Positions 56,939 to 64,000 of a stretch of 64,000 nucleotides of DNA are shown here, in pieces. Numbering within the stretch: the stretch's first letter is position 1; each line of letters opens with the position of its first letter. The stretch lies in contig NZ_JAKRET010000014.1 in assembly GCF_022664395.1 (NCBI RefSeq), positions 1 to 64,000 on the forward strand, given 5' to 3'. Position numbers and translations under genes: made by a program. This DNA comes from Sphingomonas lacusdianchii. Its GTDB lineage: Bacteria > Pseudomonadota > Alphaproteobacteria > Sphingomonadales > Sphingomonadaceae. Below the pieces are notes generated by a model. The model ran no database searches and was not told the origin of the DNA. It saw only the letters and a program-made list of their open reading frames with translations.

Positions 56939-58240
56939 TCAGACCGGCGACGGTCGCGCGGCGCCTTCCGTCGCTTCCTCCTCGTTCAGTTGGCCCAGCG
57001 CGCCTGCCGCCCGCGCCTTGCGGCCATAGACGATCTCGAACAGCGGAGAGGCCATCAGCGTCGTCACGATCGCCATGACGACCAGCATCGAGAACAGCGC
57101 CGGGCCGATAATGCCCTTTTGCAGGCCGATGTTGATGATGATGAGTTCCATCAGCCCACGCGCGTTCATCAGCGTGCCGACCGCCATCGCCGTCGCATTG
57201 TCCTGTCCGGTCGCGCGCGCCGCCGCCCAGCACGCCACGCCCTTCGCCGCGACCGATCCGATCAGGATCACGGACGCGACCGCGATCAGGTCGACGCTGT
57301 TGACCATGGTCAGTTGGGTGTTCAGCCCCGAATAGGCGAAGAACATCGGCACCAGCAAAGCTGTCGTGAACGGTTCGACCTGCTTGCGCACCTCGCGCGT
57401 CAGCACCCCGCGCGGCATGACGCAGCCGAGCAGGAAGCCGCCGAACACCGAATGCATCCCCGCCGCGTCCATCGCCCAAGCGCTGAGGCCGAACAGCATC
57501 ACGACGACCGCCAGCATCGGCTGCGTCACCCGCCCCTCGCGATCGGCCCAGCGGGTCAGCGGCGCGAGCACCCTTGGCCCCAGCAGGATCATGAACGCCG
57601 CGAACGCGCCGCCGCCGACGATCGCCCTGACCGCGACCTCGCTGCCGCCGCCGAAGCTGGCCAGCACGATCGCCAGCACGACCCATGCCCCGGCATCGTC
57701 GATCGCGCCCGCCGACAACGACAGCGAGCCGAGCGGCGTGCCGGTCAGCCCGCGCTCATGGATGATGCGCGCCAGCATCGGAAAGGCGGTGATCGAAATG
57801 CACGCGCCCATGAACAGCGTTACCTGCAGGCTGGTAATCCCCTTACCGAACAGGTCCATCCCCAGCAGCCACGGGGTGAGCGCCAGCGCGACGAGGAACG
57901 GCGCCGCCATACCCGACAGCGACACCGCGACCGCGCTCTTCGCGTTCAGCCGGAAATGGTCGGTGCGAAACCCCAGCCCGACGAGGAACATGTACAGCCC
58001 GACGCCCAGCTGCGCGCAGACATAGAGGATCGGCTTGGCATCCTTGGGAAAGATCGCCGCCTGCAGCTCGGGCGCGAACAGCCCGAGCAGCGACGGGCCG
58101 AGCAGGACCCCGGCGATCATCTCGCCCACCACCTGCGGCTGATCGAGAAAGCGTTTCCCGAACCATCCCGTCACGCGGCACGCGCCGACGATGACGAAGA
58201 TCTGCAGGAAGAACGCCACGCTCAATTCCGGTAACGCCAT
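56939..58240 (-). CDS. CPA2-family cation:proton antiporter
   Basis: 433 residues with about twelve hydrophobic helices. Family features include FLDQPQVVGEMIAGVLLGPS and the ion-binding pair in AGAIDDAGAWVV. It exchanges sodium or potassium for protons at the inner membrane. The C-terminal 30 residues are hydrophilic and there is no TrkA-N domain. ATG 58240 has GGGAGGGG upstream. Confidence 0.9.
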   Translation of the reverse strand: MALPELSVAFFLQIFVIVGACRVTGWFGKRFLDQPQVVGEMIAGVLLGPSLLGLFAPELQAAIFPKDAKPILYVCAQLGVGLYMFLVGLGFRTDHFRLNAKSAVAVSLSGMAAPFLVALALTPWLLGMDLFGKGITSLQVTLFMGACISITAFPMLARIIHERGLTGTPLGSLSLSAGAIDDAGAWVVLAIVLASFGGGSEVAVRAIVGGGAFAAFMILLGPRVLAPLTRWADREGRVTQPMLAVVVMLFGLSAWAMDAAGMHSVFGGFLLGCVMPRGVLTREVRKQVEPFTTALLVPMFFAYSGLNTQLTMVNSVDLIAVASVILIGSVAAKGVACWAAARATGQDNATAMAVGTLMNARGLMELIIINIGLQKGIIGPALFSMLVVMAIVTTLMASPLFEIVYGRKARAAGALGQLNEEEATEGAARPSPV

Positions 58241-58359
58241 CGGCCCCTCCCGCCCATTTCGTTCTGTCGGGCATGCATTGCCGGACTCGCGCGCGGTAGC
58301 AAGCGGGTTTCGGCGACCGGCCGGCATACGTCCTTAAAATCGCTCCAGTTTCTCGCTCG

Positions 58360-60699
58360 CTACAACAGCTTGTCGAGCGTGATCGGCAGGTCGCGGATGC
58401 GGCGGCCGGTCGCGTTGTGGACCGCATTGGCCACCGCCGCGGCGACGCCGGTAATGCCGATCTCGCCGATGCCGTGCGCGCCCATCGGCGTGTGCGGGTC
58501 GGGAATGTCGGTCCAGATCACGTCGATCTCGGGCACGTCCAGATGCACCGGCACATGATATTCGGCGAGGCTGGGGTTCATGATCCGGCCGCTGCGTTCG
58601 TCGAACTGCGTCTCCTCCATCAACGCCATGCCGAGACCCATGACGATGCCGCCGCGAAACTGGCTGGCGGCGGTGCGCGGGTTGAGGATGCGCCCGCAGT
58701 CGAACGACCCGAGGAAGCGGCGCACCCGCACTTCGCCGGTCACGTCATTGACCCCGACTTCGCAGAACAGCGCGCTGTGCGAATGCATCGACCAGTGCAT
58801 GAATTCGAGCGGCGGCGACCCCGCCTCGGTCACTTCGATGCTGTCGCGCCCGGCGCGCTTGAGGATCGAGGCATAGCTTTCGCGCTGGGCCGGATCGTCG
58901 AGACTGGCGAGGCCGCCGCTATCGCTGCCGACCTCCTTCGCCGACAGCCCGGCAAGCGGCGAGTCGTTGCCCGCCAGTTTCAGCAGCTTCGCGGTCAGCG
59001 CATTGTGCGCGGCGATCACCGCCGCGCCGATCGCGGCGGTCTGTTGCGATCCCCCGGCCATGATCGCGCCGGGAATGGCGCTGTCGCCATAGCCGACCTC
59101 GACCCGGTCGAGCGGCAGGCCGAGGCGTTCGGCGGCGACGATCGCGGTCGTCGTGCCGGTGCCCATGCCCATCTCCGCCGCCGCGACCTCGACAGAAGCG
59201 CGCACCGCGTCGCCGTCGCGCGTCAGCGTCAGCCGCGCCTTGGCCCCCGGCATCCGGTAATAGGGATAGGTGCCGGTCGCACAGCCCATGCCGATCCGCC
59301 ATTCGCCCTCGCGGCGGGTCGCGGTCTCCGGCCGGTCGCGCCATCCGAAGCGTTCCGCCCCCTGCCGCCACGCGGTGACGATATGGCGCGAGGAAAAGGG
59401 CAGGCCCGAGGTCGGGTCCTTGTCCGGCTCGTTCCGGATGCGCAGCTCGACCGGATCGATGTTCAGCTCGCCCGCCAGTTCGTCGATCGCCGATTCGAGC
59501 GCGAAGGTGCCGACTGCTTCGCCCGGCGCGCGCATGAAGGTGTTGGCGAGCGTCTGCATCCGCGCCACGTCGACATTCAGCGCGATGTTGGGCACGGCAT
59601 AGGCCGACCTCGTGCCGAGGATGAACGGTTCGGGCATGGCATTGTGCGGGGTCATCACCGACAGGCCGGTATGGATCAGCGCGGTGAAGCGCCCGTCGGC
59701 CGCCGCGCCGATCGCCACGCGCTGTTCGGTCAGCGTGCGTCCGCCGACCACCCGGTACACGCCCTCGCGCGACAGGGCGATGCGCACCGGTCGCCCGGCC
59801 AGCTTCGCGGCGGCGGCAGCGATCACCTGATGTTCCCACAGCCCCTTCGACCCGAAGCCGCCACCGACATAGGGGGAGGTCAGCCGGACCTTGTCGGCCT
59901 TCAGCCCGAACACCTCGGCCATGGTCTGCGCCTGTTGCGCGACCATCTGGCTGGCGTCGTGGATCACCAGCACGCCGTCGATCCATGCCAGCGTCGCGGC
60001 GTGCGGCTCGATCGGGTTATGGTTGTGGCGCGGCGTCGTATAGCGGCGGTCGACCTTGTGCGGGGCGGCAGCCAGCGCCGCCTCGGCATCGCCGATTTCG
60101 TTGCGCAGCGGCTGTCCCATGAACAGGCCCTGTTCGACCCCCTTGGCCTTTGCCGCCGCCAGCGCCGTCACCGCCGGCAGTTCGGCATAGGTGAAGCGCA
60201 GCAGCGACGCGGCATGGTCGGCCTGTTCCTGCGTCTCGGCGAGCACGCAGGCGATCGGCTGTCCGTTCCAATGGACCTTATCGTCCTGCAGGATCGGCAC
60301 CGTGTCCGGCCCGACCGCGCTGCCCGACGTGCCGAACATCGCCGGCGTCTTCATCCGCGGCGCGTTGCGATGGGTCATCACCAGCACCACGCCCGGCGCC
60401 GCCTCCGCCGCCGCGCTGTCGATCGCGGTGACCCGCCCGCGCGCGATCGTGGCATAGGCGAGCGCGGCATAGGCCATGTTCTCGAACCGATATTCGGCGG
60501 AAAAGGCCGCTCCGCCGCTGACCTTCAGCGGTCCGTCGAGCCGCGACACCGGCGTCCCGATCAGCCCGTGCTTGCGCGCGATCAGCGGGTCGGGGACCCC
60601 GCCCGGGATCCAGCTATCGGGGGCCAGCGGCACCAGTTTCTGGAGCGCGCCCATCACCAGCCCCTGTGCGGTCTGTTTGGCGCTGTCGATGATGCTCAT
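58360..60699 (-). CDS. Molybdenum hydroxylase large subunit (PaoC/XdhB-type)
   Basis: 779 residues of the xanthine-dehydrogenase molybdopterin-binding subunit family: GTPVSRLDGPLKVSGGAAFS near the N-terminus, PYVGGGFGSKG and a late GAHGIGEIGITG with the catalytic Glu. It oxidises aldehydes or heterocycles. It overlaps the FAD subunit gene by four bases. ATG 60699 (MSIIDSAKQTAQ) is chosen because the upstream frame is shadow. Confidence 0.92.
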   Translation of the reverse strand: MSIIDSAKQTAQGLVMGALQKLVPLAPDSWIPGGVPDPLIARKHGLIGTPVSRLDGPLKVSGGAAFSAEYRFENMAYAALAYATIARGRVTAIDSAAAEAAPGVVLVMTHRNAPRMKTPAMFGTSGSAVGPDTVPILQDDKVHWNGQPIACVLAETQEQADHAASLLRFTYAELPAVTALAAAKAKGVEQGLFMGQPLRNEIGDAEAALAAAPHKVDRRYTTPRHNHNPIEPHAATLAWIDGVLVIHDASQMVAQQAQTMAEVFGLKADKVRLTSPYVGGGFGSKGLWEHQVIAAAAAKLAGRPVRIALSREGVYRVVGGRTLTEQRVAIGAAADGRFTALIHTGLSVMTPHNAMPEPFILGTRSAYAVPNIALNVDVARMQTLANTFMRAPGEAVGTFALESAIDELAGELNIDPVELRIRNEPDKDPTSGLPFSSRHIVTAWRQGAERFGWRDRPETATRREGEWRIGMGCATGTYPYYRMPGAKARLTLTRDGDAVRASVEVAAAEMGMGTGTTTAIVAAERLGLPLDRVEVGYGDSAIPGAIMAGGSQQTAAIGAAVIAAHNALTAKLLKLAGNDSPLAGLSAKEVGSDSGGLASLDDPAQRESYASILKRAGRDSIEVTEAGSPPLEFMHWSMHSHSALFCEVGVNDVTGEVRVRRFLGSFDCGRILNPRTAASQFRGGIVMGLGMALMEETQFDERSGRIMNPSLAEYHVPVHLDVPEIDVIWTDIPDPHTPMGAHGIGEIGITGVAAAVANAVHNATGRRIRDLPITLDKLL

Positions 60700-61685
60700 G
60701 CCGCTGCTCCCGTCGTCAGTTCGCCCAGCACCGCCGCCAGCGTGCGCTGCGCCAGCAGCGGCTTGAATCCGTTGTCGCGCAGCGGCTGCGCATCGGCGAA
60801 CTCGGCCGCCGCCGCCGCGCGGAACAGCGCGTCGTCCGGCACCTGTCCCTTGAGCGCCGCCTCCGCCTTCACCGCGCGCCATGGCTTGTGCGCCACCCCG
60901 CCGAACGCGATGCGGACATCGGCGATGCGCCCCTCCTCGATCGACAGCGCCGCGGCGACCGAGATCAGGGCAAAGGCATAGCTCGCCCGGTCACGCACCT
61001 TGCGATAAGTCGAATGCGCCGCAAGCGGGTTGGCCGGCAGCTCGACCGCGACGATCAGCTCGCCCGGCGCCAATATCGTGTCGAGATCGGGGCGGTCGCC
61101 GGGCAGGCGGTGAAACGCATCGAACGCGATCGCGCGCGCACCGGCCGGCCCTTCGACCTGCACCACCGCATCGAGCGCGGCGAGCGCAACGCACATGTCG
61201 GAAGGATGCGTCGCGACGCATGCGTCCGATGCGCCGAGCACTGCATGGATGCGGTTGAACCCGCCGCGCGCGTCGCAGCCCGATCCGACCACCCGCTTGT
61301 TGCAGCGCGATCCGTCGGTGTCGTAGAAATAGGTGCAGCGCGTCCGTTGCAGCAAATTGCCGCCGACCGTCGCCATATTGCGGATCTGCGCCGACGCGCC
61401 CGCGAGGATCGCACGGGCGAGCACCGGATAGCGGCTGCGCACCGCCGCATGTTCGGCGAGCGCGGTGTTGCGCACGCCCGCGCCGATGCGCAGGCCGCCG
61501 TCCGGTGTTTCCTCGATCCGGTCGGACAGGCCGCTCACATCGATCAGCCGCGCCGGCCGCGCCACCGTCTCGCGCATCAGGTCGACCAGATTGGTGCCGC
61601 CGCCCAGAAACGCGGTCCCCTCGATCGCGCCCATGCGCAGTGCATCCGCGACGTCGCCCGCGCGGGCATAGTCGAACGGGGTCAT
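60696..61685 (-). CDS. Molybdenum hydroxylase FAD/Fe-S subunit (PaoB-type)
   Basis: 329 residues. The FAD-binding region has AFLGGGTNLVDLM and ATVGGNLLQRTRC. Cysteines 117, 128 and 137 and a later pair near 155-165 match the extra 4Fe-4S cluster of PaoB-like subunits. It passes electrons from the molybdenum subunit. It is translationally coupled to both neighbours. Confidence 0.9.
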   Translation of the reverse strand: MTPFDYARAGDVADALRMGAIEGTAFLGGGTNLVDLMRETVARPARLIDVSGLSDRIEETPDGGLRIGAGVRNTALAEHAAVRSRYPVLARAILAGASAQIRNMATVGGNLLQRTRCTYFYDTDGSRCNKRVVGSGCDARGGFNRIHAVLGASDACVATHPSDMCVALAALDAVVQVEGPAGARAIAFDAFHRLPGDRPDLDTILAPGELIVAVELPANPLAAHSTYRKVRDRASYAFALISVAAALSIEEGRIADVRIAFGGVAHKPWRAVKAEAALKGQVPDDALFRAAAAAEFADAQPLRDNGFKPLLAQRTLAAVLGELTTGAAA

Positions 61686-62182
61686 GCCGCAGCTTCCACG
61701 CTTAGGCGGATCGCATCGATGATCCCGTTATGCGCACCGCAACGGCACAGATTGCCGCTCATCCGTTCCTGCACCTCGGCGCGGTCGAGGGTGACGGCGG
61801 CGGTCAGGTCGGACGTGACGTTGCTCGGCAGCCCACGTTTCGCCTCCATCATCATCCCCAGCGCCGAACAGATCTGGCCCGGCGTGCAATATCCGCACTG
61901 GAATCCGTCATGGTCGATGAACGCCTGTTGCAGCGGATGAAGCGCGCCTGCCTGCCCCACCCCCTCGATCGTAGTGATCGACCGCCCGTCATATTGCACG
62001 GCGAGCGCCAGGCACGACAGGATGCGCTCGCCATCGGCCAGCACGGTGCACGCGCCGCACGCCCCCTGGTTGCAGCCCTTCTTGGTACCGGTCAGATGCA
62101 GCGTCTCGCGCAGATGGTCGAGCAGCGACACGCGCGGATCGGCGGGCGGCGCGACCGCCACCCCGTTGATGATGAGCGACAC
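61682..62182 (-). CDS. Molybdenum hydroxylase 2Fe-2S subunit (PaoA-type)
   Basis: 166 residues. The plant-ferredoxin-type cluster has GCNQGACGACTV and the C-terminal cluster has CGYCTPGQ and CRCG. E. coli PaoA has a Tat signal, but this one starts directly with MSLIINGVAVAP, so the enzyme is probably cytoplasmic. It is the first gene of the three-subunit operon. Confidence 0.92.
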   Translation of the reverse strand: MSLIINGVAVAPPADPRVSLLDHLRETLHLTGTKKGCNQGACGACTVLADGERILSCLALAVQYDGRSITTIEGVGQAGALHPLQQAFIDHDGFQCGYCTPGQICSALGMMMEAKRGLPSNVTSDLTAAVTLDRAEVQERMSGNLCRCGAHNGIIDAIRLSVEAAA

Positions 62183-62367
62183 GCCTGATCTCCGTCCGAT
62201 GGCTGGATCGCATCAGGCTATCACAGCGCGAATAATTGAAAAGCCGGCATTTTCGGTCCCCATGGCACCAAGGCACGCTACCCGATATGGCGTATTTCCG
62301 GCCTGTCGCCTCCCCGGCATCATCGCCATGACTGCCGCCTCGTGCCGGCAACCACAGGAGAGCCGCC

Positions 62368-62970
62368 ATGCCCGACGCCAGGCTGTTGCGTACCTTCACC
62401 CGCAAGCGTTTCGATCCGTCGCGGATGCGGATCGATCCCGCCCGCCTCGCGGTGCTGCGCGATACGCGGGCGGCGCGGATCGCTGCGCTGCTGGGCACGC
62501 AGAAACCCTATAAGCTCGATACGCCGTGGCTGACGCTGCGCCCCGATCAGCCGATGGTGGCCGGCAGGGGCTGGGTCGAATATGTCAGCCCCAGCTCGGT
62601 CGGCATGGGGCAGTTCGCGGACGGCAGCTATATGTATGCCGCGTTCGACCTGATCTTTCAGAAGGACATGCCCTCCTCCTTTTCGGTCGAGCGGCCGCAG
62701 GTGATGATCCGGTTGGTCGATCCGCCGGCGGCGACGATGCTGATCGAGGTCGATATCCATTGCTACGACTTTCCACCCGGCGATCCCGAATTCGAAATTC
62801 AGGCGGCGAACAAGCAGGTGATGACCATTTCCGAAGGGCATCGCGAAACCATCATGTTCCTGATGCACGACTTCGCCTCGATCCAGTCGGCCTGGGCCAC
62901 GGGCGAGAAATTCTGGGATCGCGACGGCAACTGGGCGTTCTTCGAAGCGCGGATCACCCCGGTCGACTGA
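62368..62970 (+). CDS. Hypothetical protein, 200 residues
   Basis: I do not recognise this family. The protein has a basic N-terminal region, then a beta-rich middle (AGRGWVEYVSPSSVGMGQF) and a C-terminal YDFPPGDPEFEIQAANKQVM. No signal peptide or membrane helix is seen. AGGAGAG precedes the ATG, so it is probably expressed. It lies divergent from the molybdenum hydroxylase and convergent with a DUF2306 gene. Confidence 0.65.
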   Translation: MPDARLLRTFTRKRFDPSRMRIDPARLAVLRDTRAARIAALLGTQKPYKLDTPWLTLRPDQPMVAGRGWVEYVSPSSVGMGQFADGSYMYAAFDLIFQKDMPSSFSVERPQVMIRLVDPPAATMLIEVDIHCYDFPPGDPEFEIQAANKQVMTISEGHRETIMFLMHDFASIQSAWATGEKFWDRDGNWAFFEARITPVD

Positions 62971-62977
62971 TCGCGCG

Positions 62978-63781
62978 TCACAGCGGCGCGCCGGTCACCC
63001 CGCTGACGAACCCCGGCCCCCAGAAGCGGGTGACGAACACCCAGGTCGCCAGCATGACGAACAGGCTGGCGGCGATCAACGCCACAACCGCGCCGCCGGT
63101 CAGCGCGACACCGGCCGGGCGGCGGCGGGCGCGGATGAACAGTTCGGCGACCGCCAGATTGGGCAGGTAGAAGGCGAAGGCCATCACCGCGTCGAAACCG
63201 CCGCGAAAGTCGCTGCTATGCCCGACCTTGCCCATGGTCAGGAACCACAGCCCATATTCCATCCGGTACAGCCATGACCCAATGACCAGCGCGAACAGGC
63301 GGATCGCCCATGCCCGGTGCGCCGCGATCCGGCCGGTCCATGCGCGCTGCCACGCCAGCACCGCGGCGGCGCAGGTGAGCAGCCCGTACAGGCCGAAGCC
63401 GATATCCATCACCGGCCCGCCGATCGTCCCGCGCGTGATGATGAACCCCAGGCCCCCCGCCCCGGTCACCGCCGCCGCCATGACATAGACGCGTCCCAGC
63501 CAGCGGTGCAGCCCCGGCCAGCCTGTCCGCAGCCGTGCGATCAACTGGATCGGCCCCAGCAGCAGCAGCACGCCACCCGCGACGAAATGCGCACCGATCG
63601 CCATCGTCCCGACCGGGCCGGCGCGGTCGAACAGGGCGGGCAGCGACGCGTTCCACTGTTCGGGCGTACCGCGCAGCGCCGCCCCGCCGAAGAATGCGAC
63701 GATATAGGCCCCGAACAGCGCCGCGCTGATCCAGGTCACCACGACCAGCAGCCCCGCCGCCCCGCGCACCGTCCGTTCCAT
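62978..63781 (-). CDS. DUF2306-type membrane protein
   Basis: 267 residues with about seven transmembrane helices and HRWLGRVYVMAAAVTGAGG and AAHRAWAIRLFALV, which resemble the DUF2306/YozB-type four-helix unit with conserved histidines. It may bind heme, but this is not shown. Monocistronic. Confidence 0.75.
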   Translation of the reverse strand: MERTVRGAAGLLVVVTWISAALFGAYIVAFFGGAALRGTPEQWNASLPALFDRAGPVGTMAIGAHFVAGGVLLLLGPIQLIARLRTGWPGLHRWLGRVYVMAAAVTGAGGLGFIITRGTIGGPVMDIGFGLYGLLTCAAAVLAWQRAWTGRIAAHRAWAIRLFALVIGSWLYRMEYGLWFLTMGKVGHSSDFRGGFDAVMAFAFYLPNLAVAELFIRARRRPAGVALTGGAVVALIAASLFVMLATWVFVTRFWGPGFVSGVTGAPL

Positions 63782-63826
63782 CGCGCCACCTTACGCGGGC
63801 GCGCGCGCTCATGCTATGGCGACGGG

Positions 63827-64000
63827 GTGTCCGTGCCATCCGTTCCGCCCGTCGATTTCGTCGTCATCGATGTCGAAACCGCCTGTTCCCGCGTCAGCAG
63901 CATCTGCCAGATCGGCATCGTCGGCTTCCATGCCGGGGCGGAGGTCTTTGCGTATGAAACGCTGCTCGACCCCTGCGACGAATTCTTCGCGTCGAACATC
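63827..64000 (+). CDS. 3'-5' exonuclease (DnaQ-like), 5' part
   Basis: The visible 58 codons start at GTG 63827 (or GTG 63833) and encode VDFVVIDVETACSRVSSICQ followed by IGIVGF, the ExoI motif of RNase T/DnaQ-type exonucleases with Asp and Glu. The rest lies outside the window. Confidence 0.8.
   Translation, partial: MSVPSVPPVDFVVIDVETACSRVSSICQIGIVGFHAGAEVFAYETLLDPCDEFFASNI

Overview
The window is high-GC chromosomal DNA of an aerobic alphaproteobacterium, most likely a Sphingomonas or close relative (Sphingomonadaceae). The evidence is a 5S rRNA end followed by initiator tRNA, many plant-polysaccharide enzymes, a TonB-dependent receptor with the Sphingomonas-type N-terminus, and small families common in that group (DUF3182, DUF5818, TorF/Gcw_chp porin). 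No phage, insertion sequence, CRISPR array or resistance island was seen.

Layout. 1-300: end of an rRNA operon (5S, tRNA-fMet, hairpin). 637-9415 (minus): a potassium-stress operon, outer-membrane porin, a 27-residue membrane peptide, then kdpFABCDE. 9596-13416 (minus): a CAP-domain lipoprotein, a frameshifted GNAT gene and a frameshifted GH15 gene; the last is coupled to an SDR and a Gfo/Idh/MocA oxidoreductase (to 15372). 15461-18667 (minus): a tightly overlapping four-gene cassette, GT2 glycosyltransferase, acyl-CoA-dehydrogenase-like protein, PIG-L deacetylase and NodS-type methyltransferase; this is my best candidate for an undescribed pathway. 18817-25803: TerC, a DUF3616 protein, then DUF1080, GH9 and a serine hydrolase. 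25945-35108: a probable type I-secreted protein, a degenerate GGDEF protein, a TolC/MacA/MacB exporter operon and MsrA. 35279-38139: a small secreted protein behind a sigma-54-like promoter and a large catalase. 38523-47679 (minus): a glycan-utilisation locus of GH31, a double GH43 and a TonB receptor. 48166-52199 (minus): a chemotaxis receptor and the folate-independent methionine synthase pair MesX-MesD under a cobalamin riboswitch and a palindromic operator. 52237-54411: a divergent pair of protease inhibitor and serralysin. 54451-64000: DUF5818, ribosomal protein S21, an alpha/beta hydrolase with DUF3182, a CPA2 antiporter, a three-subunit molybdenum hydroxylase, an unknown protein, a DUF2306 membrane protein and the start of an exonuclease.

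A striking property is the number of broken or interrupted reading frames. GNAT has one base lost, GH15 one base gained, and the TonB receptor one base lost in a homopolymer inside its signal peptide. The chemotaxis receptor and the serralysin each carry an in-frame TAG. Whether these are biological or sequencing errors must be checked with reads. Two families of palindromic intergenic repeats are also present, one of them bounded by shared terminal inverted repeats.
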